64,000 nucleotides of DNA from Azospirillum fermentarium (GCF_025961205.1 NZ_JAOQNH010000003.1:950501-1014500); one strand, 5' to 3'. Counted from the first letter of the stretch, positions 35,075 to 45,462 are shown. Made by a program: numbers and translations. Notes: generated by a model from the sequence alone, not told the origin.

Positions 35075-35824
35075 TCAGATCACCCGCGCTTCGGTCTTGA
35101 GCTTGTCGACGAGGGAGGCCACGTCGGCCACCTTGATGCCGGCCTTGCGCTTCGGCGGCTCGGCCACCTTCTGCGTCGTCAGGCGCGGCGCCACATCCAC
35201 GCCCAGGCTGTCCGGCGTGACGGTGTCGAGCGGCTTCTTCTTCGCCTTCATGATGTTCGGCAGCGAGGCGTAGCGCGGCTCGTTCAGGCGCAGGTCGGTG
35301 GTGACCACCGCCGGCAGCGTCAGCTCGATGGTCTCCAGGCCGCCGTCGATCTCGCGCGTCACCGTCAGCACGGCGTCACCGGGCGCCACCTTAGAGGCGA
35401 AAGTGCCCTGCGGCCAGCCCAAGAGGGCGGCGAGCATCTGGCCGGTCTGGTTGCAGTCGTCGTCGATCGCCTGCTTGCCGAGGAGCACCAGCTGCGGGGC
35501 TTCCTTCTCGACCAGCGCCTTCAGGGCCTTGGCGACGCCGAGGGGCTGCACCTCAGCATCGGTCTGAACCAGGATGGCGCGATCCGCACCCATGGCGAGT
35601 GCGGTGCGCAGCGTCTCCTGGGCGGCGGCGGGGCCGATGGAGACGGCAATGATCTCAGTGGCCATGCCGGCCTCCTTCAGGCGCACCGCCTCTTCGACGG
35701 CGATCTCGTCGAAAGGGTTCATCGACATCTTGACGTTGGCAGTCTCCACGCCCGAGCCGTCCGCCTTCACGCGGACCTTCACGTTGTAGTCGATCACCCG
35801 CTTAGCCGGAACCAATACTTTCAT
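35075..35824 (-). CDS. etfB: Electron transfer flavoprotein subunit beta
   Basis: 249 residues, normal length. It opens [20 protein letters not shown] and has the AMP-binding region ([20 protein letters not shown]), [20 protein letters not shown] and [19 protein letters not shown], as in bacterial EtfB. It forms the EtfAB dimer. A 212-base gap to the RND gene upstream may hold its own promoter. Confidence 0.97.
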   Translation of the reverse strand: MKVLVPAKRVIDYNVKVRVKADGSGVETANVKMSMNPFDEIAVEEAVRLKEAGMATEIIAVSIGPAAAQETLRTALAMGADRAILVQTDAEVQPLGVAKALKALVEKEAPQLVLLGKQAIDDDCNQTGQMLAALLGWPQGTFASKVAPGDAVLTVTREIDGGLETIELTLPAVVTTDLRLNEPRYASLPNIMKAKKKPLDTVTPDSLGVDVAPRLTTQKVAEPPKRKAGIKVADVASLVDKLKTEARVI

Positions 35825-36036
35825 CGCAAAAAAACTCCCATCTTCAAGTGATCACCTTGATTCGGTGAATTATGCTCCAATGCCCATGATGCTGATGCAG
35901 GCGGCTCAGTTGGCGTTGCTTCCACAGAGCCTTCACATGACATCATTGCGCCACGTCTTCTTTCCGGTACGGGCAGAAGCGCGCCCAGGACGGCGGCTGC
36001 CATTGCTGAATCTTGTTGACGCCATACGCTGGCTTC

Positions 36037-38454
36037 CTATCTGACCGGCGCTACAGCCGCCTGCGGCTCCGCCCCAGAACGAAGGAGAAAAAAGCCAAGC
36101 GCCGGAATGAGAATCAGCGCACCCAACATGTTCCAGATGAACATGAAAGCCAGCAATATACCCATGTCTGCCTGGAACTTGATCGGAGAGAAGGCCCAAG
36201 TGGCGACCGCGACGCCCAGAGTGATTCCTGTCAGCACAACCACTCGTCCGGTAAACAGCAGCGCCCGGTAGTAGGCATCCGAAAGACTCATCCCCTCGCG
36301 CAACCGCGCCAGCGTGACGGTCAACACATACAGCGCATAGTCGACTCCGATCCCCACGCCGAGCGCGATTACCGGCAACGTCGCCACTTTTACCCCGATG
36401 CCCAGCCAAACCATCAGCGCTTCGCACAGCACCGACGTCAGCATCAGCGGGAAAATGGCGCAGACCACCGCCCGCCAGGACCTGAAGGTGATGTAGGCGA
36501 GGATGGTGACCGCGACGTAGACCAGCGCCAGCATTTCGGTGTTGGCCTTCTTCACGACGATGTTGGTCGCCGCCTCCACCCCGGCGTTGCCAGCCGCTTG
36601 CATGAAGCGCGCGCCAGGGGAATTGTTTTCGGCCGCGAATGCCTCGACCGCCGCCACCACGGACGCGAGCGTGTCCGCCTTGTGGTCCTTGAGGTACGCA
36701 TAGACCGTCAGAAGGTCACAGTTCTGGTTGAACAACTCACGGGGTGCGCGGGTGACGATCGCATTCAGCACATCCTGCGACCGAACGACGTCATACCATT
36801 TGAGGTTTCCCTCGTTCATGCCGACGACCGACCGCTTGGCGACCACGGCCAGGGAATTCGTGGACTCCACGCCGTCCAACTGTTGCAGCCGCCATTCCAG
36901 CGCATCAAGCTTGATCAGCGTCGGATAGAGCGCGCACTGATATTCGGGCGTCCGGACCATGACCACGAAGATGTCGCTGCTGGCCGCGTAATTCGCGGTG
37001 ACGAAGGCATTGTCGCGATTGTAGCGGGACTCCTTGAGCAGTTCCGGTGCGCCGGGGTCCAAGTCCCCGATCTTCAGATTCAGGCTGACGGCAAAGCCCA
37101 TGACGCCGGTGGCCAGCGCCGCACCGACGCCCAGGGCGGCCACAGGTCGACGGGTGAAGCTGTCGAGGAAGGCCCAGAAGGCATGGCGCTTGTGGGCGGG
37201 GTCACCGAGATCCGCGGCTTCGGCCGCGATGGAGCGCATGGCGCCCTTGGCGCTCACCCCGGTGTAGGACAGCAGGATCGGCAGGAGAATGAGGTTGGTG
37301 AAGATCAGCACGGCGACGCCGATGCTCGCGGCGACGGCGAGTTCCTGGATGACGCGGATCTCGATCACCATCAGGACCGCGAAGCCCACCGCGTCGGCCA
37401 GGAGCGCGGTCAGTCCGGCCAGGAACAGGCGCCGGAACGTATAACGTGCCGCGACGAGCTTGTGGGTGCCACGGCCGATATCCTGCATCACGCCATTCAT
37501 CTTCTGGGCGCCGTGGCTCATGCCGATGGCAAACACCAGAAACGGGACCAGGATCGAGTAGGGATCGAGCTGGTAGCCCAAGGTCGGCAGCAACCCCAGG
37601 AGCCACACCACGGCCACGATGGAGCAGGCCATGACGATCAAGGTGCTGCGCAGGCAGCGCGTGTACCAGAACAGGACAGCCGCACAGATCCCCATGGCCA
37701 GGCCGAAGAACGTGACGACCTGCTTCAGGCCGGAGATCAGATCGCCGACGATCTTGCCGAACCCCGTGATGTAGATGTTGACGTTTTCGGCCTGATACGT
37801 GTCGCGCAGCGCCTCCAGCCGCTGGGAAAGCTGGTGGTAGTCGAGCCGTTCCCCGGTTTGCGCGTTGACCTCCAGCAACGGCACGAAGAGCACCGACGAG
37901 CGGTGGTTGGCGGCGACCAGTTGCCCGATCTCACCAGACCGCTCGACGTTGCGGCGCACCTGCTCCAGGGATGCCGCCGAACCGTCGTAATCGTCGGGCA
38001 TCACCGGGCCGCCGTCCAGCCCCTCCTCCGTCACGCCGGTCCAGCGGGTGGCAGGCGTCCAGAGGGATTTCATGTACGGCCGCTCGACGCCCGGCAGCAG
38101 GAAGACCGCGTCGTTGAGCCGGCGCAGGGTGTCGAGATAGGCCGCGTCGAAGATGGAGCCGGAACGGTTCTCGACGACGATGCGCAGCGCATTCCCCTGC
38201 CCGGCCAAGTCCGACTTGTTGGCCAGGTAATTGGCGATGAACGGATGCTTGGTGGGAATCATCTTTTCGAAGCTGGCGCCCAGCTCAAGCCGCGTCGCCT
38301 GAAACCCGAGGAATGCGGTCAGCAGCAGGCACAAAGCGATGATGAAAGTCCGGTTGTTGAACAGCAACCGCTCCCCAAACGAGCCGGACTGATGATCGAA
38401 ATCCTTGATGTCGCGGATCACCGGCGCTTCCGAAAGATCGACGCTCGATTTCAC
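36037..38454 (-). CDS. RND-superfamily (MMPL/HAE3-type) transporter
   Basis: 805 residues in two repeats, each with one membrane helix, a large periplasmic loop and five further helices. The first helix is RTFIIALCLLLTAFLGF (~35-52). The sterol-sensing-like regions are VVTFFGLAMGICAAVLFWY, then SILVPFLVFAIGMSHGAQKM, and in the second half PVIALGVGIGVDYALYVLTV. It is about the size of MmpL/HAE3 proteins and lacks the MFP and TolC partners of drug pumps. It follows the YCF48-like gene with an ATGA overlap at 38451-38454. Together with DUF1302 and DUF1329 proteins it probably moves a hydrophobic compound; the direction is unknown. Confidence 0.88.
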   Translation of the reverse strand: MKSSVDLSEAPVIRDIKDFDHQSGSFGERLLFNNRTFIIALCLLLTAFLGFQATRLELGASFEKMIPTKHPFIANYLANKSDLAGQGNALRIVVENRSGSIFDAAYLDTLRRLNDAVFLLPGVERPYMKSLWTPATRWTGVTEEGLDGGPVMPDDYDGSAASLEQVRRNVERSGEIGQLVAANHRSSVLFVPLLEVNAQTGERLDYHQLSQRLEALRDTYQAENVNIYITGFGKIVGDLISGLKQVVTFFGLAMGICAAVLFWYTRCLRSTLIVMACSIVAVVWLLGLLPTLGYQLDPYSILVPFLVFAIGMSHGAQKMNGVMQDIGRGTHKLVAARYTFRRLFLAGLTALLADAVGFAVLMVIEIRVIQELAVAASIGVAVLIFTNLILLPILLSYTGVSAKGAMRSIAAEAADLGDPAHKRHAFWAFLDSFTRRPVAALGVGAALATGVMGFAVSLNLKIGDLDPGAPELLKESRYNRDNAFVTANYAASSDIFVVMVRTPEYQCALYPTLIKLDALEWRLQQLDGVESTNSLAVVAKRSVVGMNEGNLKWYDVVRSQDVLNAIVTRAPRELFNQNCDLLTVYAYLKDHKADTLASVVAAVEAFAAENNSPGARFMQAAGNAGVEAATNIVVKKANTEMLALVYVAVTILAYITFRSWRAVVCAIFPLMLTSVLCEALMVWLGIGVKVATLPVIALGVGIGVDYALYVLTVTLARLREGMSLSDAYYRALLFTGRVVVLTGITLGVAVATWAFSPIKFQADMGILLAFMFIWNMLGALILIPALGFFLLRSGAEPQAAVAPVR

Positions 38455-39593
38455 TTACCGTCCTCCGCTGATGCTGCACCAACCGACAGACGCGCACTGC
38501 CCCTCAATCCAACCACGATCAGGTGCCCGTCCGCCGCGAGGGCGACATCCGCAGGGGGAAATGGGCTGATCTCAGGCAGCTTTTGGAAATTCTTCCCGTT
38601 GTCGACGCTGCGGTACGAACTGCCGAGCTCGTCCATGAGCACGAACGAACCGTCGCCGAGTTGCGTTTCGGCGGTGAACGACACCGGCGGCATGGGGACC
38701 GGCTCCCAGGACCGCCCTCCGTCGCCGGAGCGGCAGACCGTTCCCCGCAGACCGAAGGCAATCAGCACATCGCCGCCGGACATGGCCGCGACGCCGAAAA
38801 ACGTTCCCTTAGCGGGCATCGAAATCACGTCGAAACGGTGGCCGCCATCGGTGGACCGGAACATTCCTCCCTGTTCCGCCGCGACGTGCAAGACGCCGCG
38901 GGCCGACAGGATGGCGTAGAGGTGCCGGCCCTGCGGATTATCGAACGCCCCGATCATTGACGACCACGTGCGCCCGCCGTCCGTGGTCCGGAACGCCAGC
39001 CCATAGGCCCCGACGACCAAAACCGTCTGCTCATCCATGGCGTGGACCGCCAGGAACGGCTTGTCCGCACCGTCCCTCACCAGCCGATCCGCCTCGGCGA
39101 GGCGGCGGGGGGAGCCCTCGTCGGCCGCCGCGGTACGCTCAATCGCCGCCGCCATGACCCCGTCCAACTGCTTGGTCCAGGTTTCCCCTCCGTCCCCCGT
39201 CGCCAGCACGACGCCGCTGTGCCCCACCGCCCATCCGCGGCGGGGAGTCGCGAAGGACACGGCGGTCAGGGTCACACTGACCGGAACCCGTGCTTGGCGC
39301 CACCGGACACCATGATCGTCGGACAGGAGGATCGTTCCCCGCTCGCCCACCGACACCAACCGATCGCCCGCCCGCGTGGCCGACGCCATCATCAGCTGGA
39401 CGCTACGCTTCGAGACCGTTGCTTCGGCCTCCAGAGGGTCGCCGGCCGGCGCGGCGCACACCGCACCGACCGATCCCAGCACCGTCGAAAGGACCAGCAA
39501 GGCTGACATTGCGAGCGGCCATCGCCGGCGGGGGCATGGGGGCACCGCCGGCGATGGCCGGACATGCCCCTTGCCTTTACGACAGGGCGTCAT
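38451..39593 (-). CDS. YCF48/BNR-like beta-propeller protein, exported
   Basis: 380 residues. A basic N-terminus and a hydrophobic stretch (AMSALLVLSTVLGSVGAVCA) form a signal peptide. Asp-box repeats follow: LLSDDHGVRWRQ, LATGDGGETWTKQ, FRTTDGGRTWSS, FRSTDGGHRFD, CRSGDGGRSWEP and YRSVDNGKNFQK, giving a six- to seven-bladed propeller as in Ycf48-like proteins. It probably works in the periplasm as a partner of the transporter encoded next, with which it overlaps by four bases; the upstream DUF1329 gene also overlaps it. No catalytic residues are evident. Confidence 0.85.
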   Translation of the reverse strand: MTPCRKGKGHVRPSPAVPPCPRRRWPLAMSALLVLSTVLGSVGAVCAAPAGDPLEAEATVSKRSVQLMMASATRAGDRLVSVGERGTILLSDDHGVRWRQARVPVSVTLTAVSFATPRRGWAVGHSGVVLATGDGGETWTKQLDGVMAAAIERTAAADEGSPRRLAEADRLVRDGADKPFLAVHAMDEQTVLVVGAYGLAFRTTDGGRTWSSMIGAFDNPQGRHLYAILSARGVLHVAAEQGGMFRSTDGGHRFDVISMPAKGTFFGVAAMSGGDVLIAFGLRGTVCRSGDGGRSWEPVPMPPVSFTAETQLGDGSFVLMDELGSSYRSVDNGKNFQKLPEISPFPPADVALAADGHLIVVGLRGSARLSVGAASAEDGK

Positions 39594-40930
39594 CGAACCC
39601 CCTGCGAGGCGAGCGAATCGCCCGTGAAGAAAGCATTCGGCTTGGGCGGCACCGCCCGCCAGTACTCACCGTTCAGGAACTGAATGACGCTGTAAGTTCC
39701 GGCCTGGAGATTATAGACGATCGTCGGATCCGAGTTGATCGCCGGCACCTCGGGCGCCGCGATCGAGAACGACTGCGACGTGCGCCACAGCTTGCCGTCG
39801 GCGTCGTAGCCGTCGATCATGGTGATGGCCCACGTGTCCTCATCGAAATAGAAGGTCCGCCGGGGAACGACGTGGCGCTTGCCCGGCGTGAGCGTCGCCT
39901 CCACCACCCACACGCGATGCAATTCCCATCGCGTCTTGTCGGGATTGGTGTGATAGGGGACGAAAGCCTCGTCGGCCGGAGTGTTGAAGTAGCGGTTGTT
40001 GTTGTAAGGGATGAACATCTCCTTCTTGCCGACCAACTTCCATTCGTAGCGGTCGGGGCCTCCCCAGAAGCCGTTCACCTCGTCGAAGTAATTGGCGCCG
40101 GACGCCACGAAATCCGGCGTGTCGTAGCCGACCGTGGGAGCGCGGCGGACGCGCCGCTGGCCCACGAGGTACTGCCAGGCCTGGCGGGCATCGTCCGGGT
40201 CGGCACGGTCACGGACCACCAGGGACTCGCCGGCCTTGAAGGACGGTTCGGTGGAGACGAAGCGGGCCAGCAGATAGTCGCCGTTCCAGCTCTGCGCCGA
40301 GCCGTCCGGAAGATAATACGGCATCTGGTTGTTGTTGTCGGCCCGGTTGGCCATGGTCCGCCGTCCGTCGGCGGAACCGACCCAGTTGACGAAGCCGAAC
40401 TCGACCGACGACGGCTTCACGCGCAGGGTGTGGTTCCAGTACAGCTCGATTCCAGTCTTCGGGATCGGGAACGGGATGCCGCCGTACGCGCCTTTGATCG
40501 CCAGCCCGCCCTTCTCCAGCGTGGCCGACGTCGCGTTCCTGAACGTGTTGTCGTACACGTATTGCGGCGCGGCCGCGGTCCGGTGGGCAGGGTAGACGTC
40601 GATCCGGTAGCTCGGATATCTGGTCAGGAGGGCCTTGACGCCTTCGCCGAGCTTGTCGGCGTACTGGCCCATGTTCTTGGCGGTGATCTGAAACAGCGGC
40701 TTCTCGCCGGGAAACGGATCGGCGGGCAGGTTGGAGGTGCGGCTGCCGGGCGTCGTCAGTCCGCCGTTCCAGGCCGGAATGCTCCCGTCCTTGTTGCCGG
40801 CCTTCTCCGCCCCCAGGGGCGTCAGCGTCGATTTGAGCTTTGCCGCTTCATCGGCGGTGACCGCAGCGTGCGACAGTCCGCCGGACAACAGCAGGACAAC
40901 GACGCTTGCGAGTGACAAATTCTTGATCAT
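39590..40930 (-). CDS. DUF1329-family outer-membrane-associated protein
   Basis: 446 residues from ATG 40930, with GGGGAAGAAG before it (GTG 40942 is the alternative). A signal peptide (MIKNLSLASVVVLLLSGGLS, HAA) is followed by the DUF1329 pattern: NKDGSIPAWNGGLTTP, GGIPFPIPKTGIELYWNHTL, RYEWKLVGKKEMFIPYNNNR and RTFYFDEDTWAITMIDGYD. DUF1329 proteins are LolB/LptE-like in shape and nearly always sit beside a DUF1302 gene, as here. A role in handling lipids or hydrophobic substrates at the outer membrane is likely but unproven. Confidence 0.9.
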   Translation of the reverse strand: MIKNLSLASVVVLLLSGGLSHAAVTADEAAKLKSTLTPLGAEKAGNKDGSIPAWNGGLTTPGSRTSNLPADPFPGEKPLFQITAKNMGQYADKLGEGVKALLTRYPSYRIDVYPAHRTAAAPQYVYDNTFRNATSATLEKGGLAIKGAYGGIPFPIPKTGIELYWNHTLRVKPSSVEFGFVNWVGSADGRRTMANRADNNNQMPYYLPDGSAQSWNGDYLLARFVSTEPSFKAGESLVVRDRADPDDARQAWQYLVGQRRVRRAPTVGYDTPDFVASGANYFDEVNGFWGGPDRYEWKLVGKKEMFIPYNNNRYFNTPADEAFVPYHTNPDKTRWELHRVWVVEATLTPGKRHVVPRRTFYFDEDTWAITMIDGYDADGKLWRTSQSFSIAAPEVPAINSDPTIVYNLQAGTYSVIQFLNGEYWRAVPPKPNAFFTGDSLASQGVR

Positions 40931-40945
40931 CTTCTTCCCCACGGA

Positions 40946-42631
40946 TCAGAAGGTGGTCTGAAGAGACAGGGAGACGTAGTCGCGATCGGCCAGCGTCTGC
41001 TTGTATGAATACTCGCGCTGGACCGGATCCAGGGTCAGCGGTCCCTTGGCGCCGAAGTACTTCACATACTGGAGGCTCATCCGCCACCGCTTCTCGTATT
41101 CCGCGGTCAGGCCGATGGTGATGTCGCCGCCCTTCTCCGGCCCGAAGACGGCGGGCCCCAGGGAGGAGCGTCCGCCGAAGGCGTAGCCCACGCTGATCGG
41201 CACGGTGAGATCGACCTGCGGCAGGACCTGGAAATAGTTGGCTTCGAAGCTGATCCGCGTGCCCCAAGCGCCACGGGTCACGCGCGGATCGAGCGGCCTG
41301 TCGTTGTCCACCGTCAGGCGGTGGTTGTACCCCAACTCCCCGATCAGTGATGCGCCATCCCAAAGGGAGTTTCCGTTCAGGACGGAAATGGCGGAAATGT
41401 TGACGTGCGCGCTCTTGCCCACCGGATACAGGCGACGGCCGCTTCCATTCGCGAGCCCGGTCGGATCGACGAACACATCGCCGTTCGCGCCGGCAAACGG
41501 CTGGTTGTTGCGCACGGAGAACTCGCCGGAGATGTTCGTGTCGCCAACCACCGTGGCGAAGCTGGCGCCGTAAACCTGGATGTTCTCCGGATAGACGAGG
41601 ACGTAATCGCCGATGCTGGTGCCGAACGACGTCTGACCTTGCGCGTTCACACCAGGGCGGACATAGATTTTCGGCGTCTTGTCGTGGAAATTGGCACCGT
41701 ACAGTCCGAATTCCCAGTTCGGCGACACCTTGTAGCGGATCTGCAGGCCGCCCTGGCCGGAGTTCTTCGCCTTGATGTCGCTGCCGCGGCCGAAATACAG
41801 GCCGCCCGGGCCAAACATCGGACCAGAGGCGTAGAGCACCTCGCCGCCCTCGTCGAGAATGTCGGCGACGCTGAAATAGCTGCCGGAGGCCGGCAACCGA
41901 TACTTGCGCCACTCGAGCTGATAGTAGGCGCCGAGGGTGAGGTCGTCGGTCGCCTGAAACTGGCCGGAAACCTGGCCGATGGGGCGGCCGATCTCCTTGA
42001 ACTGGGAATTGGGGACCGACAGCGCCTTGACCACGTCGATGGACGACTGCGCCGCGGCGATGCCGTTGGCCCCGAGGAAGAGGCTCTCGCCATACAGCAG
42101 CGTGTAGCGGCCGGCACGGAGCGACAGGTTCTTGTCGCCGATGTCGAAATTGCCGTAGGCGAACGCATCGAGAAGTTCGGCGTTGCGCCCGTGCAGACGC
42201 CGGGTGTCGCGGGTGAACTCGTTGTAGGCAGTGCTGGAATGATTGATCGTTCCCGGAGAATCGTTGTCGTTCTTCCGATTATAGACGCTGTCGTACCAAG
42301 CCGCTCCGGAAAGACGAACGCCGTATTTCCTCGCGTAGGCGACGTCCAGCTCGGACAGAAGGTCGAATCGGTTTGAAATCAGGCCGCGGCCGAAATTCAG
42401 GTCGCCGTCGTCAAGGTTGGAGTTCGGAATGCTTCCGGCCACGGCCGGGTCGCGGGAGGCGACACGTGCCGCTGCACTGTATTTGACCGTGTTGTCCCAA
42501 CGGAGGGTGACATCCGGATTTCCGGTGTCGAAGCTGCCGGCGACCGCGGTTCCCGCCGTCCCCGCAATCGTGCCCGAGACCACCCCAGCAAGGGTGAGCG
42601 CCGCACGTCTTTTCGAAGGCTTGCAAACCAA
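40946..42631 (-). CDS. DUF1302-family outer-membrane beta-barrel protein
   Basis: 561 residues. The start is TTG 42631, decided by GGGAGG five bases upstream. A Tat/Sec-like signal (PSKRRAALTLAGVVSGTIAG) precedes the mature part, which has alternating strands ending in an aromatic residue (DYVSLSLQTTF), the mark of an outer-membrane barrel. DUF1302 signatures are visible: PDVTLRWDNTVKYSAAARV, LDAFAYGNFDIGDKNLSLR and RAGRYTLLYGESLFLG. It is probably the outer-membrane channel for the hydrophobic substrate, with DUF1329 as partner. The DUF1329 start lies 15 bases downstream. Confidence 0.88.
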   Translation of the reverse strand: MVCKPSKRRAALTLAGVVSGTIAGTAGTAVAGSFDTGNPDVTLRWDNTVKYSAAARVASRDPAVAGSIPNSNLDDGDLNFGRGLISNRFDLLSELDVAYARKYGVRLSGAAWYDSVYNRKNDNDSPGTINHSSTAYNEFTRDTRRLHGRNAELLDAFAYGNFDIGDKNLSLRAGRYTLLYGESLFLGANGIAAAQSSIDVVKALSVPNSQFKEIGRPIGQVSGQFQATDDLTLGAYYQLEWRKYRLPASGSYFSVADILDEGGEVLYASGPMFGPGGLYFGRGSDIKAKNSGQGGLQIRYKVSPNWEFGLYGANFHDKTPKIYVRPGVNAQGQTSFGTSIGDYVLVYPENIQVYGASFATVVGDTNISGEFSVRNNQPFAGANGDVFVDPTGLANGSGRRLYPVGKSAHVNISAISVLNGNSLWDGASLIGELGYNHRLTVDNDRPLDPRVTRGAWGTRISFEANYFQVLPQVDLTVPISVGYAFGGRSSLGPAVFGPEKGGDITIGLTAEYEKRWRMSLQYVKYFGAKGPLTLDPVQREYSYKQTLADRDYVSLSLQTTF

Positions 42632-42676
42632 TTTTTCCTCCCATCGCTGACGTTATTTCTTGTCATGCGTCCGCAA

Positions 42677-43798
42677 TCAGGCGATCAGGTCGATGGGTTT
42701 TCCGACGACGCCGTCCTCCTGCATGCCCGCCAGCAGATGGCGATGACCGACCACGGTGATGGCGGCCGAGAACCCGGCCGCCCGCTGACGGCGGCGCAAA
42801 AGGTTGTCGATGGTGATGCCGGCGATGGACCCCGTCATCATGTACCCGGTGACGCCGTGCAGCACGACGGAGCGGGCGTTCAGCCGGCCGCGGCCATGGG
42901 CGGTGAACATCACCCGGTGCAGGTTGAGATCCTCGCGCGGCGGCTCCCCTTGAGGCGCGATCTCCATCGCCCACGCATTGGTGATCCGTTCCTGCTCCTC
43001 CGGCGACTTGGACTGATGGTGATCGCGGAATTCCTGCATCCGGCCGCTCACCATGTTCATGAACGCCGGGTTGCCGAAGGTCACGACGGTTATGCAGTGG
43101 CGCACGCGCGGATCACCGGCGTACCAGACGGACTCGCCGCCGCCGCTCCACGGCAGCGCGATCTGCTCCTGGTGGATGCCGGGCACGGCGATGCGTACGC
43201 CGTCGGCTGCGGAATCCCAGGGCGTGAGCCTGTTGTCGTAAAGATAATACTGCGGCTGACAGACCATCCGCATGAACGACAGCGTCGAGGCGACGGACGG
43301 AATGCCGCGAAGGGTGTAGCTGATGTCGAGGGAATCGATTCCCGGTGTCTCCAGAACCAGTTCGGACACCAGCGCTCCGGCGTTCCACATCGAGGAGGTT
43401 GCTGGAGCAAGCACCAGGTCGCGCGCTTCGAACGCGGCCCCATACTCGCGCTGGAGATGCAACATCCAGTCCTGTTCACCGGTGGCGTCGAGATAATGGC
43501 AGCCGGCAGCAAGGGCGGCGCGCACCACCGGACCACCCAGTTGCATGAACGGACCCACCAGATTGAAGACGACCTGCCGCCCCTCCAGCAGGGCCGTCAG
43601 TGCCTGTTCGGTATGCTCCACCTGCACGACGCGGTAATCGGCCCCCTGCAGCTCGGGGAACTTTCCCAGCTGTTCTTCCAGGCGAGCCTTGCTGCGGCCG
43701 GCGGCGATGAAAGGGATCTTGCGCATTCCAAGCATGGCGGACACCCACTTGCCGGTGTATCCGCTTGCCCCGTAGACGACGACTCGGGGTTCGCTCAT
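42677..43798 (-). CDS. Saccharopine dehydrogenase-like NAD(P)-binding protein (DUF5938-like)
   Basis: 373 residues. The N-terminus is a Rossmann fold with RVVVYGASGYTGKWVSAML (GxxGxxG-like) and the VVFNLVGPFMQLGGPVVRAA and CHYLDATGEQDWML segments of saccharopine dehydrogenase or trans-acting enoyl-reductase proteins. The rest resembles the DUF5938 C-terminal region. It probably reduces or isomerises an acyl intermediate with NAD(P)H; the substrate is unknown. GGGAGAG lies upstream of ATG 43798. The next gene starts 45 bases on. Confidence 0.75.
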   Translation of the reverse strand: MSEPRVVVYGASGYTGKWVSAMLGMRKIPFIAAGRSKARLEEQLGKFPELQGADYRVVQVEHTEQALTALLEGRQVVFNLVGPFMQLGGPVVRAALAAGCHYLDATGEQDWMLHLQREYGAAFEARDLVLAPATSSMWNAGALVSELVLETPGIDSLDISYTLRGIPSVASTLSFMRMVCQPQYYLYDNRLTPWDSAADGVRIAVPGIHQEQIALPWSGGGESVWYAGDPRVRHCITVVTFGNPAFMNMVSGRMQEFRDHHQSKSPEEQERITNAWAMEIAPQGEPPREDLNLHRVMFTAHGRGRLNARSVVLHGVTGYMMTGSIAGITIDNLLRRRQRAAGFSAAITVVGHRHLLAGMQEDGVVGKPIDLIA

Positions 43799-43845
43799 CT
43801 TACTCTCCCAGATGGATCAGAATTTTCGGGACGGGCTTGCGCCGT

Positions 43846-45462
43846 TCAGGCGACCTTGACAGCGTTCGACACCGGCCGGCGGAACACGCAGTTCGGATCG
43901 TCGCGGAAGCGCTCGAACAGAAAGCGCGGCTGCACCTTTTCGGAGGCCGTCTTCGGCAACTCCGCCAGGAGCTGTAGGAAGCCCGGAATCATGTTCGGTT
44001 CCAGGCGCGTGCGGCACCACTCGAAGAGTTCACCAGGGTCGAGGACGCAGCCGTCCATCGGCGTGACGGCCGCCACCACGTCGTGTTCGCCGGGAGCCCC
44101 GGATTCCGCCGGCACACCATAGACGAAGACGTCGTCCACCGCCGGATGCTCGGCCAGGACCTTTTCCACGAAGGCCGGGCTGATGAACTCGCCGTTGCGC
44201 CGGATGCCGCCGCCCTTTCGGCACTGGAAGAACACCCACCCATCGGCGTCCATGATCACCACATCGCCGGAATGCAGCCAGCCGCCTTCGGTCTTCAGGC
44301 GCGCCGCCTCCGGATTGTTGAAATACTCGACTTTCGCCGGAGAGCCGTCGGCGGAACGGAACCAGATTTCGCCGGGTGTTCCCGGGGGGACTTCGTTTCC
44401 GTCCTCGTCCACCACCTTGGCGACCAGCCCCGGCGCCACGCGCCCGCAACTGCCGACCGGCCCTTGACCGGCGGGGTTGATGGTCATGCCGCCTTCCATG
44501 GCGCCGTAGAACTCGGTGATTTCGACGTTGAAGCGCCTTGCGAAATCCTCCCAGATCGCCGCCGGCATGCCGGCGCTGACGACCAGCCGGAGCGGATTGT
44601 CGGCGTCGTCCGGGCGCCGCGGTTCGCTGTAGATCGCCGTGATCATCCCGCCCAGCAGCGAGAAGCTGGTGCAGCCGTAGCGGCGGACGACCTCCCACAG
44701 GCGGGATTTCGTGAATTTGCGGCTGAACACAGCGCGCAGCCCCATGTTCAAGGACGGCGCCAGCGTCACGAATTGAGCGTTCCCATGGGTCAGGGACAAC
44801 CCGGTGTAGGGACGGTCGCCCGGCCGATAGCCGAACACGGCTTCACCATGGCCGGCGACCAGGGCGAAACGGGCATGCCGCACGACGACCCCTTTGGGAT
44901 CTCCGGTGGTGCCCGACGTGTACATGATCTGCATCGGGAGAGTTTCGCTGTCGGTCGCGATGGCCAGCGACCGGGCCGGCGCGGCCAGGACGTTGCGCAT
45001 CGCCTCGATGTGCAGCCCACCGGAATTGGCAAACACCGGACCGTCGCCGACGACGATGCCCCAGCCGAGGTTGGGGACCGAGGCGGTGGCACCGGCCAGC
45101 GCCTCTGACGCGTCGTCGCCGCAAACCGCGCCCACACAGCCGGAGTCCCGCAGCATGAACGCCAGCTTGGCATCCCGCGTGCGTGGGTCGATCGGCACGA
45201 AGACGGCACCGACGATGGCGGCGGCGATCATCGTTTCAACGAACTCCGGATGATTCTGTAGAAGCAGCGCGAAGCGGTCCCCCTTCCGCACCCCGCGCGC
45301 TGACAGCGCCGCGGCGATACGGCAGCCGTTGTTCCACAGTTGGCTGTAGGTGCGGACCTCCTCCGCTCCGTTGTTCTCGAACGTAAGGACGTCGAGGTCC
45401 GGCTGGATTCGGGCTTTCTCTGCTACAAGATGAGCAATACTCAAGGGGTTCATATCAGACAT
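43846..45462 (-). CDS. Acyl-CoA synthetase (class I adenylate-forming)
   Basis: 538 residues. The ATP-binding loop is IMYTSGTTGDPKGVVV (~180), with EFYGAMEGGMTINP (A5), GGWLHSGDVVIMDADGWVFF (A7), KGGGIRRNGEFISPAFVEKV (A8) and the C-terminal catalytic lysine in LPKTASEKVQPR (A10). It makes an acyl- or aryl-CoA from a free acid, ATP and CoA. It differs from medium- and long-chain fatty acid ligases in its pocket region (NAQFVTLAPSLNMGLRAVF), so the acid is not assigned. It starts 10 bases after the thiolase stop and is the probable entry step of the pathway. Confidence 0.9.
   Translation of the reverse strand: MSDMNPLSIAHLVAEKARIQPDLDVLTFENNGAEEVRTYSQLWNNGCRIAAALSARGVRKGDRFALLLQNHPEFVETMIAAAIVGAVFVPIDPRTRDAKLAFMLRDSGCVGAVCGDDASEALAGATASVPNLGWGIVVGDGPVFANSGGLHIEAMRNVLAAPARSLAIATDSETLPMQIMYTSGTTGDPKGVVVRHARFALVAGHGEAVFGYRPGDRPYTGLSLTHGNAQFVTLAPSLNMGLRAVFSRKFTKSRLWEVVRRYGCTSFSLLGGMITAIYSEPRRPDDADNPLRLVVSAGMPAAIWEDFARRFNVEITEFYGAMEGGMTINPAGQGPVGSCGRVAPGLVAKVVDEDGNEVPPGTPGEIWFRSADGSPAKVEYFNNPEAARLKTEGGWLHSGDVVIMDADGWVFFQCRKGGGIRRNGEFISPAFVEKVLAEHPAVDDVFVYGVPAESGAPGEHDVVAAVTPMDGCVLDPGELFEWCRTRLEPNMIPGFLQLLAELPKTASEKVQPRFLFERFRDDPNCVFRRPVSNAVKVA

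Noticed and set aside
35825-36036. Possible small gene between the RND and etfB genes
   Set aside because: The short frames there lack a ribosome site and known motifs; the gap is more likely the etfB control region.
36013-38919. 968-codon plus-strand ORF
   Set aside because: Antisense to the RND transporter gene; its His/Arg/Gln-rich composition is typical of a reverse-frame shadow.
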